Positions 54,865-64,000 of a stretch of DNA of 64,000 nucleotides are shown piece after piece (positions within the stretch are counted from its first letter, which is position 1; every line of letters begins with the position of its first letter). The notes below the pieces were generated by a model. It was not told where the DNA came from. It saw only the letters and a program-made list of their open reading frames with translations, and ran no database searches. The translations under genes and the position numbers were made by a program. The stretch covers positions 1 to 64,000 of the forward strand of contig NZ_BDBQ01000015.1 of NCBI RefSeq assembly GCF_001613065.1, written 5' to 3'. This DNA comes from Nocardia miyunensis NBRC 108239 (GTDB taxonomy: Bacteria; Actinomycetota; Actinomycetes; Mycobacteriales; Mycobacteriaceae).

Positions 54865-54943
54865 GATCCACCCAGCGTACGACTCGAACGGGTGCGCGCG
54901 TCCGGCGCCGCGATCGGGTAGGCGGTTCAGTGTGCCGGTGCGA

Positions 54944-55273
54944 TCAGGGCCGGATACGTGCGCGCTGCGGCCGGACCGCTCGGAGCATGGCGCGGCGGCG
55001 CAGCGCGCGGGGAGTCTGATCCCACTTGTCGGCCAGCAGATTCGGTGTCGCGTGATGATCGAGATGATCGCGGTGGACCGTGGTGGAGATCAGAGTCAGT
55101 CCGTAGACGAGCGTCAGCACGAACAGGACGCCGCCGATCATCGCGTAGCCGGTGTGGCCGGTGCCGGCCGCGGTGAGCGTCATGGCCAGCGTCGCGAAGC
55201 CGACCAGCGCGCAGAAATACCCGGACCAGGCGGTGAAGTGATTGCGCCGAACCCAGCTCGGTGTCATCGGCAT
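54944..55273 (-). CDS. Small two-TM membrane protein, paralogue A
   Basis: A 109-residue protein with two membrane segments (YFCALVGFATLAMTLTAAGT and YAMIGGVLFVLTLVYGLTLI) between a basic N-terminus (TPSWVRRNHFTAWSG) and a basic C-terminus with HRDHLDHHATPNLLADKW. It is clearly related to the gene just upstream (same order of SPxWxRRN-x-F-x-AWSG, two helices, H-x-D-x-x-x-HH-x-x-P-x-LL-x-D). GGAGAGG is 10 bases before ATG 55273. It lies 79 bases before cobG on the same strand. I do not recognise the family. Confidence 0.7.
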   Translation of the reverse strand: MPMTPSWVRRNHFTAWSGYFCALVGFATLAMTLTAAGTGHTGYAMIGGVLFVLTLVYGLTLISTTVHRDHLDHHATPNLLADKWDQTPRALRRRAMLRAVRPQRARIRP

Positions 55274-55277
55274 GCGC

Positions 55278-55595
55278 TCAGAGTCCTCTCCTGCCGGTAC
55301 GTCGCAGCGCACGGGCGCGACGCGCCCACGGCGGAGCCGGAACGTAGCTGTCGGACAACAGATGTGGCTTCTCGTGGTGGCGAATCCGATCGGAATGGGC
55401 CGTGGATTCGAAGATGAGCAGACCTGTTATCGCGATCCCCGCGCACACCCCGGCGGCGAGGAGCGCCAGCGCGTGGTGTTGCCCGGCGACAGCTGCCAAT
55501 GCCATCGGCAGCAACGCAACGGCAACTAACATGCAAACTATTCCTGACCAGGCGGCGAAGCGATTCCGCCTGGCCCATCCTGGTGAGTTAGGCAT
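55278..55595 (-). CDS. Small two-TM membrane protein, paralogue B
   Basis: A 105-residue protein, tandem relative of the next gene downstream (4 bases between them). SPGWARRNRFAAWSG, two hydrophobic helices (IVCMLVAVALLPMALAAVAG and LALLAAGVCAGIAITGLLIF) and a histidine-containing HSDRIRHHEKPHLLSDSYVP are seen, then an Arg-rich end. The histidine/aspartate cluster after helix 2 could bind a metal. It is the first gene reading left from the cobN riboswitch region, so it may lead a cobG-cobH-cobIJ transcript. Function unknown. Confidence 0.7.
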   Translation of the reverse strand: MPNSPGWARRNRFAAWSGIVCMLVAVALLPMALAAVAGQHHALALLAAGVCAGIAITGLLIFESTAHSDRIRHHEKPHLLSDSYVPAPPWARRARALRRTGRRGL

Positions 55596-55659
55596 ATCAC
55601 GAGCGTACGCCGGGGATGTCCGTTCCGGGAGAGTGTGCGCCAGGTCGTTATGGGCGCTG

Positions 55660-55795
55660 GGCGAAGGTGTCGGTGGGGCGCGGTAGCATCCCCGGTGCTC
55701 GCCTGTCCCGAGGAAACCGGTGCAATTCCGGTGCGGTCGCGCCACTGTGACAGTCAGACCCTCTCGGCGAGCACGAATCCCTGATGGGCGCGTAA
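55660..55795 (+). ncRNA. Cobalamin riboswitch
   Basis: The AdoCbl-type core is visible: GAGGAAACCGGTGCAATTCC, then GGTGCGG, and the B12 box GCCACTG at 55741-55747. The arms GTGCTCGCC (about 55695-55703) and GGCGAGCAC (55767-55775) can pair as an outer stem enclosing the core. It ends about 20 bases before the cobN GTG at 55814, where GAGGAAAGG (55799-55807) is the ribosome binding site. Ligand binding should hide this site and stop CobN synthesis when B12 is plentiful. Confidence 0.92.
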
Positions 55796-55813
55796 CCCGA
55801 GGAAAGGCCGATC

Positions 55814-59425
<3,612 letters not shown>

Positions 59426-59448
59426 CGCGGTACGCCCGACAGCGTATC

Positions 59449-59491
59449 GCCGGGTCCGACCGAGGACGGATGTGCGGGCCTCGGACCCGGC
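59449..59491 (+). terminator. Hairpin after cobN
   Basis: A perfect 11-base inverted repeat (GCCGGGTCCGA with TCGGACCCGGC) and a 21-base loop, 24 bases past the cobN stop. Its right arm ends one base before the next gene's -10 hexamer. Confidence 0.6.
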
Positions 59492-59492
59492 C

Positions 59493-59498
59493 TAGCGT
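59493..59498 (+). promoter_or_regulatory. -10 hexamer of F420/PPOX gene
   Basis: TAGCGT, 6 bases before ATG 59505. Confidence 0.5.
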
Positions 59499-59504
59499 TG
59501 TGGC

Positions 59505-59894
59505 ATGACCTGGGATGAACTGGCGAACAATAAGTACGCGCTGCTCACGAGTTACAAGAAGGACGGCACCGCGGTGGGTGCTCCCGTCTGGGTGGCGCCG
59601 GACGGGGATCGGATCGTGGTGTGGACCGACTCCTCGTCGTGGAAGGTGAAGCGGATTCGGCGCAATCCGCAGGTCCGGCTGCAACCGTGCGACAACCGGG
59701 GCCGCACCACCTCCGACGACGCGCTGACCGGTACGGCCGAGGTGCTCGACGCGTCGGAGACCGAGCGGGTGCGCGGGATCGTCGGCCGCAAGTACGGTGT
59801 GATCGGCAAGATCCTGATCCGCGGCCACAAGCTGGTCAAGGGCAGCGACGGTTCGGTCGGGCTGTTGGTCACCCAGCAGGCGGGGGCACAGTAG
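59505..59894 (+). CDS. PPOX-class F420-dependent oxidoreductase
   Basis: A 129-residue split-barrel protein of the PNPOx-like/FDOR-B group. YALLTSYKKDGTAVGAPVWV and SSWKVKRIRRNPQVRLQPCD are the cofactor-binding blocks. Homologues near cobN in mycobacteria (Rv2061c) are listed as F420-binding. The substrate is unknown. It is tail to tail with a close paralogue, 24 bases between the stops. Confidence 0.82.
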   Translation: MTWDELANNKYALLTSYKKDGTAVGAPVWVAPDGDRIVVWTDSSSWKVKRIRRNPQVRLQPCDNRGRTTSDDALTGTAEVLDASETERVRGIVGRKYGVIGKILIRGHKLVKGSDGSVGLLVTQQAGAQ

Positions 59895-59918
59895 CGACCC
59901 CGTCGGTAGGCGGGTGGC

Positions 59919-60302
59919 TCAGGCCTCGGCGGTGATCTCGATGCCGACGGTGCCCTGCCGCCCGCGCCGCAATTGGCTGCCGACCACGACCAGCCAGCCC
60001 TGGATCGTGTACTTGCGCTTGATGAGCCGCCGCACCCGATCGCTGCCGGTGTCGTCGAGGATCCGCGCGGTGCCCTTGACGACCTCGCCGCGCGGAGTGC
60101 CGCTGACATTGCAGGATTGCAGGGTCACCGCGGGATTGCGGCGGATCCGCTTGACCTTCCAGCTGTCCGTGACGGTCCAGACATAGAGCCGGCCGTCGTC
60201 CAGCGCCGCCCACAGTGGCGAGCCGACCGGCGTGCCGTCCTTGCGAAAAGTGGTCAGCAGCACGTAATTCGCGGTGCCGACCGCGCCGAAGGGATTGTCC
60301 AC
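59919..60302 (-). CDS. PPOX-class F420-dependent oxidoreductase, paralogue
   Basis: A 127-residue paralogue of the previous gene: YVLLTTFRKDGTPVGSPLWA and DSWKVKRIRRNPAVTLQSCN align without gaps in the core. The start is GTG 60302, with TAGGCT six bases upstream on the minus strand. The two face each other, which suggests an inverted duplication followed by divergence rather than a simple tandem copy. Neither has a catalytic motif that would reveal the substrate. Confidence 0.82.
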   Translation of the reverse strand: MDNPFGAVGTANYVLLTTFRKDGTPVGSPLWAALDDGRLYVWTVTDSWKVKRIRRNPAVTLQSCNVSGTPRGEVVKGTARILDDTGSDRVRRLIKRKYTIQGWLVVVGSQLRRGRQGTVGIEITAEA

Positions 60303-60308
60303 GTACGC

Positions 60309-60314
60309 AGCCTA
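60309..60314 (-). promoter_or_regulatory. -10 hexamer of paralogue gene
   Basis: TAGGCT on the minus strand, 6 bases before GTG 60302. Confidence 0.5.
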
Positions 60315-60364
60315 ACGCCAGGCCGCACTGCCGACAGCACGCGGCCGATGCCTGGATGCACAGT

Positions 60365-61132
60365 TCAGGCAGCGAGGGTGAGGATCCGCGGCCCCTCGTC
60401 GGTGACGGCGATGGTGTGCTCGCTGTGTGCGGTGCGTGAGCCGTCGGCCGAGCGCAGCGTCCAGCCGTCGGGATCGACGACGATGCGATCGGTGGTGGCC
60501 GCGAACCACGGTTCGATGGCGATGGTGAGCCCACGACGTAGCTTGAATCCACGTCCCGCGCGGCCGTCGTTGGGGATGTGCAGATCCTCGTGCATGGTTC
60601 GGCCGATGCCGTGGCCACCGAATTCGGTGTTGATCGGATAGCCGTGGGAGCGCGCGACAGCGGCGATCGCCGCGGAGATGTCGCCCACCCGATTGCCCGG
60701 AACGGCTACCTCGATGGCGGCCTCCAGCGCCTCCTCGGTCGCGGCGACGAGACGTCGGTCCGCGTCCGCCGGTGTGCCGACGATGACCGTGACGGCCGAG
60801 TCGGCCGCCCAGCCCTCGACCTCCACGGCCAGATCCATGGTCAGCACGTCACCGTCGCGCAGCACGTAGTCGAACGGAAGGCCGTGCAGCACAGCGTCGT
60901 TCACCGACAGGCAGACGGTATTGCGGAACGGGCCGCGGCCGAAGGACGGCGCGTAGTCCCAGTAGCACGACTTCGCGCCGCGCTCCTGGATGCGCTGCCG
61001 CACATGTAGTTCCAGGTCGAGCAGATTCACGCCCACCCGGGCGCGCTCGCGCAGTTCGGCCAGGATCTGGGCGACGAACTGCCCGGTCACGCGCATCTTC
61101 TCGATCTCGTCGGGCGTCTTCAGCTCGACCAC
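60365..61132 (-). CDS. map: Type I methionine aminopeptidase
   Basis: A 255-residue MetAP that removes N-terminal methionine. The metal ligands are in VLTMDLAVEVEGWAADSAVT (two Asp), FGGHGIGRTMHED (His), IAIEPWFA and SEHTIAV (Glu). ELKTPDEIEKMRVTGQFVAQ is the family N-terminus; there is no SH3-type zinc extension. GTG 61132 is chosen because GAGGGAGG lies 5 bases upstream. It is divergent from a small XRE regulator across three AT-rich palindromes, so it is probably a regulated second MetAP rather than the housekeeping one beside adk/secY. Confidence 0.93.
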   Translation of the reverse strand: MVELKTPDEIEKMRVTGQFVAQILAELRERARVGVNLLDLELHVRQRIQERGAKSCYWDYAPSFGRGPFRNTVCLSVNDAVLHGLPFDYVLRDGDVLTMDLAVEVEGWAADSAVTVIVGTPADADRRLVAATEEALEAAIEVAVPGNRVGDISAAIAAVARSHGYPINTEFGGHGIGRTMHEDLHIPNDGRAGRGFKLRRGLTIAIEPWFAATTDRIVVDPDGWTLRSADGSRTAHSEHTIAVTDEGPRILTLAA

Positions 61133-61148
61133 GGGTACCTCCCTCGAC

Positions 61149-61162
61149 GGTATATAAATACC
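61149..61162. promoter_or_regulatory. Operator O1 of map/XRE region
   Basis: GGTATATAAATACC, exact reverse complement of O2. It lies directly upstream of the map ribosome binding site, where it could overlap the map -10 region. Confidence 0.65.
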
Positions 61163-61176
61163 ACCGTAGCTCACTC

Positions 61177-61190
61177 GGTATTTATATACC
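61177..61190. promoter_or_regulatory. Operator O2 of map/XRE region
   Basis: GGTATTTATATACC, the exact inverse of O1. Centres are 28 bases apart. Confidence 0.65.
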
Positions 61191-61199
61191 AAGCCGCTT

Positions 61200-61217
61200 G
61201 CGGTATTTGAATACCGC
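61200..61217. promoter_or_regulatory. Operator O3 of map/XRE region
   Basis: GCGGTATTTGAATACCGC, a perfect 8-2-8 palindrome sharing GGTATTT and ATACC with O1/O2. Centre 25 bases from O2. It ends 3 bases before the XRE gene's -10 hexamer, over the -35 region. Confidence 0.7.
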
Positions 61218-61220
61218 TCG

Positions 61221-61226
61221 TAATCT
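61221..61226 (+). promoter_or_regulatory. -10 hexamer of XRE gene
   Basis: TAATCT, 6 bases before ATG 61233. Leaderless type. Confidence 0.55.
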
Positions 61227-61232
61227 GTCGAC

Positions 61233-61496
61233 ATGGTCCGTCTCCCGCTCACTCCGGCGCAGGTCGAAGCAGGCCGCCGCCTCGGCGCCTGCCTGCGCTC
61301 GGCCCGCGCGGGCCGGGATCTCGGCGATATCGCACAATCGGCGGGAATCTCCCCGGAAACGCTCCGCAAGATCGAGTCCGGCCGCCTTCCCAGCCCCGCC
61401 TTCGGCACGGTCGTCGGCCTGAGCCGGGCCCTGGACATTCCGCTTCAGGACCTCGCCGACGTCTGGCAATCCGCCGCCCTCGCCGAATCGGCCTGA
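61233..61496 (+). CDS. Small XRE-family helix-turn-helix regulator
   Basis: An 87-residue protein that is almost entirely an XRE/Cro-type DNA-binding domain (EAGRRLGACLRSARAGRDLG, DIAQSAGISPETLRKIESGR), then LPSPAFGTVVGLSRALDIPL. No sensor domain, so it may act as a simple autorepressor or respond to a partner. The three GGTATTT-type palindromes in the 100-base gap to map fit dimers of such a protein and predict joint repression of itself and map. Confidence 0.88.
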   Translation: MVRLPLTPAQVEAGRRLGACLRSARAGRDLGDIAQSAGISPETLRKIESGRLPSPAFGTVVGLSRALDIPLQDLADVWQSAALAESA

Positions 61497-61660
61497 GCGA
61501 CGCCGGTTCTCGGTTCTCGGTCGTGTGTACTTTGTCGAACTCCGATGTGGCGCAGAGCATTCCGTCGCTGGCATGGGGGCGCTGATCGAGCCGAGGACAC
61601 GTGATCTTCTCGAGCCGGAGTGATCGATCAGAGCAGGGCGAATGGTTTCGGGGTCGGTTG

Positions 61661-62557
61661 TCAACGCTCGGTGGAACCTGTTGGGGAAACGAGGTTTTCG
61701 GTGCTCGATCGGATGTCCTGACGACAGGCGCGCAGGGCGGCGGCTACGAACGAGGTGACCGATGGGCGGTGGTCGTGTTCGTTCCAGGCCAGGACCAGGT
61801 GGCTGGGCGGGGCGTCGGAGACGGGGATGCAGACCAGGTCGGGCGGGATGTTCTCGACCAGTGAGCGGGGGAGTATCGCGATCATGCGGTCCACCGAGAT
61901 CATGTGCATCATCTGGACCACATCGGAGACCACGGGGCCGGTGCCCTCGTCGCCGGGGAGACCTTTCCAGCACGGCAATGTCTCACCTTCGAGATCGGAC
62001 ATGCGTACCGATGCGCGCTCGGCGAGGCGGTGGTGGCGCGGGACGATGACCACACGGTCCTCGGTGTGCAGAATCTCGTGGGCCAGGCCGTCGAGGTCGT
62101 CGAACGGCGCGTAGAGCAGGCCGACGTCGGCGCGGTCCTCGCGCAGGAAGTCGGTGCGGTCGACGGGGCCGCTGAACAGGATCTCCACCCGGCGGGCGTC
62201 GGGCTGGTGGGAGTATTCGGCCAGGATTCCGGACAGCAGCCCGGCATCGCCGCCGGGTTTGAGCACGAGTCGCAGGTGAGCCTGGGCGTCGGCGGCGTGC
62301 CGGGCATTGCGGACCGCGGCGCTGACGGCGTTGAGCGCGTGCCGCCCGTGCTCGCGCAGGGCCGCACCGGCCGGGGTGAGTTCGACACGACGGCTCGAGC
62401 GCACGAACAGCGGGACGCCGAGCCTGCTCTCGATCCGCCGGATCGCCTTGGACAGCGCCGGTTGCGCGATCGACAGCTGGACCGCGGCGCGGCCGAAATG
62501 CAGTTCGTCGGCGACCGCGATGAAGTACTCGAGCTCCCGGGTTTCCAGTTCGATCAT
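61661..62557 (-). CDS. LysR-family transcriptional regulator
   Basis: A 298-residue LysR protein: an N-terminal winged helix (LEYFIAVADELHFGRAAVQL, SIAQPALSKAIRRIESRLGV) and a periplasmic-binding-protein-like effector domain (residues 90-290). ATG 62557 has GGAGG upstream and a TAACCT hexamer at 6 bases, so leadered and leaderless starts cannot be separated. GTTATC-GTCG-GATAAC (62566-62581) in the 70-base gap to the next gene is a likely binding site. It may control the genes to its right. Confidence 0.9.
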   Translation of the reverse strand: MIELETRELEYFIAVADELHFGRAAVQLSIAQPALSKAIRRIESRLGVPLFVRSSRRVELTPAGAALREHGRHALNAVSAAVRNARHAADAQAHLRLVLKPGGDAGLLSGILAEYSHQPDARRVEILFSGPVDRTDFLREDRADVGLLYAPFDDLDGLAHEILHTEDRVVIVPRHHRLAERASVRMSDLEGETLPCWKGLPGDEGTGPVVSDVVQMMHMISVDRMIAILPRSLVENIPPDLVCIPVSDAPPSHLVLAWNEHDHRPSVTSFVAAALRACRQDIRSSTENLVSPTGSTER

Positions 62558-62565
62558 GCCTCCAG

Positions 62566-62581
62566 GTTATCGTCGGATAAC
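62566..62581. promoter_or_regulatory. LysR operator candidate
   Basis: GTTATCGTCGGATAAC, a perfect 6-4-6 inverted repeat in the divergent gap. It overlaps the -10 region of the lysR gene. Confidence 0.5.
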
Positions 62582-62627
62582 GAACCGGTCTTGGACGCCT
62601 GAGAGGTGATCGGCCGAGAATTGCCTC

Positions 62628-62945
62628 ATGATCAACCACACGATGATTGTTTCCTTCGATTCCCCGCTGCCCGACGGTGAGCTCGACCGATATCTCACGG
62701 ATATCGAACAGGCCATGCTCGATACCGGCTTCACGCAGTCGGTCGTGACCCGGCGGCATATCCCCATTCCCGGTGAGGAGGCCATTCCGGCGCTGATCGC
62801 GACCGCGATCGTGCAGATCGGCCTGCCCGATGTCGAGACACTGGGGAAGGCGTTCGCCGCGCCCGGCGTGCACGAGGTCATCGACCACTGGCAGTCGCGG
62901 CATCCCTACAAGGTGGCCTGGGCGAACCACGAGTCGCTGGTTTAA
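62628..62945 (+). CDS. Conserved hypothetical protein
   Basis: A 105-residue soluble protein, MINHTMIVSFDSPLPDGELD, with ATAIVQIGLPDVETLGKAFA and HEVIDHWQSRHPYKVAWANH at the end. No motif I can assign. It is divergent from the LysR gene across its probable operator, so it may be its regulated target. No strong ribosome binding site is seen. Confidence 0.7.
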   Translation: MINHTMIVSFDSPLPDGELDRYLTDIEQAMLDTGFTQSVVTRRHIPIPGEEAIPALIATAIVQIGLPDVETLGKAFAAPGVHEVIDHWQSRHPYKVAWANHESLV

Positions 62946-63089
62946 CGGTTCTCCCGTCTGCGATTCTGCTGGTGAACCGCTTCGTTCCACAACCAGCGGC
63001 AGCACCCCCACTCGGCCGGCGGTGCTTTCTCGGCGGTGCGGCCGGGCCGCACCCGGTATGTGTATCGCACCAGCCCGTCCATTCGAACC

Positions 63090-63095
63090 TACTAT
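63090..63095 (+). promoter_or_regulatory. Possible -10 hexamer for SDR operon
   Basis: TACTAT, 14 bases before the small leader frame at 63110. Confidence 0.3.
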
Positions 63096-63109
63096 CGAAA
63101 GAAGTTCTC

Positions 63110-63187
63110 ATGCGACGACATCAGCGCCACTTCCGCCTTTTCCTCGCCGCGGTAGACGACGCGCTATCCAAGGCGGATGCCCAGTGA
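63110..63187 (+). CDS. Possible 25-residue leader peptide
   Basis: MRRHQRHFRLFLAAVDDALS, then KADAQ and a stop that overlaps the GTG of the SDR gene (GTGA). GAAAGAAG lies 5 bases upstream of its ATG. It could couple translation to the SDR gene or be a remnant. No known family. Confidence 0.35.
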   Translation: MRRHQRHFRLFLAAVDDALSKADAQ

Positions 63188-63930
63188 GCGCCGAAGATCG
63201 GAAAATCGGTCTGGTCACCGGCGCGGGCAGCGGGATCGGCCGGGCGGCGGCGGTGGCCTTCGCCCGCGAGGGCGCCGCGGTTGCCGTGCTCGACATCGAC
63301 CCGAGTGCGGCGGCCGAGACCGCTGACGCGATCCGGGCGGACGGCGGTGAGGCGCTGGCGGTCACCGTCGACATCGCCGCGGAATCCTCGGTGCGGGCTG
63401 CGGTCGAGCGCGTGGTCCAGGCGTACGGCGGCCTGAATTTCGCGGTGAACAACGCGGGGCTGGCCTCGCATCATCGGCGGCTCGACGAGATGACTCTGGA
63501 CGAATTCGACCGGGTGATCGGCGTCAACCTGGCCGGGACCTTTCTGTGCATGAAATACGAACTGCCGCTGCTTGCGGGCGGCGGCGCGATCGTGAACGTC
63601 GCTTCGAACGGCGGTCTGTATGCGATTCCGACCGCTCCGGCGTATGTGGCCGCCAAGCACGGCATCGTCGGGCTCACCAAGGTCGCGGCGGTCGACTACG
63701 CCGACCGGAACATCCGGGTCAACGCCGTGTGTCCGGGCCCGACCCTGACTTCCGGATTCGAGCAGGTGGCGGCCGGTACCGACATGATCGCTCGGCAGGC
63801 CGCGAACACCCCGCTGGGCCGGTTGGCCACGCCCGAGGAGGCCGCCGCGGCGGCGGTGTGGCTGTGCTCGGACGCCGCGTCCTACGTCACCGGAATCACG
63901 TTGTCGGTCGACGGTGGGAGGCGGGCGTGA
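63184..63930 (+). CDS. Short-chain dehydrogenase/reductase (FabG/glucose DH type)
   Basis: A 248-residue classical SDR. The cofactor motif is VTGAGSGIGRA, NNAG is intact, the catalytic residues are in VNVASNGGLYAIPTAPAYVA and YVAAKHG, and D in LDIDPS predicts NAD(H). The C-terminal SYVTGITLSVDGGRRA is normal. It starts at GTG 63184 and overlaps the next gene by 4 bases, so the substrate is probably shared with that amidohydrolase-like protein. Confidence 0.9.
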   Translation: MSAEDRKIGLVTGAGSGIGRAAAVAFAREGAAVAVLDIDPSAAAETADAIRADGGEALAVTVDIAAESSVRAAVERVVQAYGGLNFAVNNAGLASHHRRLDEMTLDEFDRVIGVNLAGTFLCMKYELPLLAGGGAIVNVASNGGLYAIPTAPAYVAAKHGIVGLTKVAAVDYADRNIRVNAVCPGPTLTSGFEQVAAGTDMIARQAANTPLGRLATPEEAAAAAVWLCSDAASYVTGITLSVDGGRRA

Positions 63931-64000
63931 GCGCGACGGCCCACGAGCGCATCGGGACCGACATGCGCGTCATCGCGGTGGAGGAGCACATCTCCACCGA
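63927..64000 (+). CDS. Amidohydrolase-family protein, 5' part only
   Basis: Cut by the window end. From GTG 63927 the frame reads VSATAHERIGTDMRVIAVEE and HIST, the start of an ACMSD-like amidohydrolase_2 family member (MRVIAVEEHIST is typical, the first metal ligands being expected at the E-x-H). ATG 63963 is an alternative start closer to the conserved part. It is translationally coupled to the SDR. The family includes decarboxylases of aromatic ring-cleavage products. Confidence 0.6.
   Translation, partial: MSATAHERIGTDMRVIAVEEHIST

Overview
The window is a GC-rich actinobacterial chromosome segment, most likely from Nocardia or a close relative in the Mycobacteriales. This rests on gene content and on gene order recalled from Mycobacterium tuberculosis (no search was run). 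PAC2 protein, metH, hisE, hisG, RecB-like nuclease, trmI, mpa, dop, pup, prcB, prcA, pafA, pafB, pafC, tatA, tatC, helY, 5'-3' exonuclease, Xaa-Pro peptidase, F420-dependent biliverdin reductase-like protein, SDR, cobL, cobK, cobIJ, cobH, cobG and cobN follow one another in nearly the M. tuberculosis order, with blocks inserted between them.

Layout. 1-7 kb: PAC2 protein, B12-dependent methionine synthase, a transmembrane Ser/Thr kinase and a HAD hydrolase. 7.4-11.1 kb: an accessory trio of Fe(II)/2-oxoglutarate oxygenase, SAM methyltransferase and carnitine-type acyltransferase. 11.4-15.4 kb: GNAT acetyltransferase, hisE, hisG, nuclease, trmI and a secreted MTB12-like protein. 15.8-17.6 kb: the proteasomal ATPase mpa. 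17.6-30.1 kb: an insert that separates mpa from dop and is edged by decayed genes. It holds a cyclophilin, a class III aminotransferase, a Nudix hydrolase, pxpB/pxpC, a Ddn-like protein, a TetR-controlled FAD monooxygenase, a long-tailed DEAD-box helicase, an ArsC-like protein and a second TetR regulator. 30.4-44.4 kb: dop, pup, prcB, prcA, pafA, a membrane protein, pafB, pafC, a ketopantoate reductase-like gene, tatA, tatC, helY and a DUF4333 membrane protein. 44.4-44.9 kb: a repeat-rich gap. 45-59.4 kb: exonuclease, peptidase, F420 and SDR enzymes, then the aerobic cobalamin genes, with a cobalamin riboswitch in front of cobN. 59.5-64 kb: two F420/PPOX-type proteins tail to tail, a methionine aminopeptidase facing a small XRE regulator across three AT-rich operators, a LysR regulator, and the start of an SDR/amidohydrolase operon cut by the window end.

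How genes work together. Mpa, PrcB/PrcA, Pup, Dop and PafA form a complete Pup-proteasome system, and PafB/PafC are its linked WYL-type DNA-damage regulators. TatA and TatC form a twin-arginine translocase. The cob genes make the corrin ring used by MetH at the other end of the window. The clearest regulatory pattern is a TANNNT hexamer 6-8 bases before the start codon, with no separate Shine-Dalgarno, at about 17 genes. This suggests many leaderless mRNAs and fixes several start codons. The most interesting candidates for new biology are the oxygenase/methyltransferase/acyltransferase trio and the XRE-methionine aminopeptidase switch.
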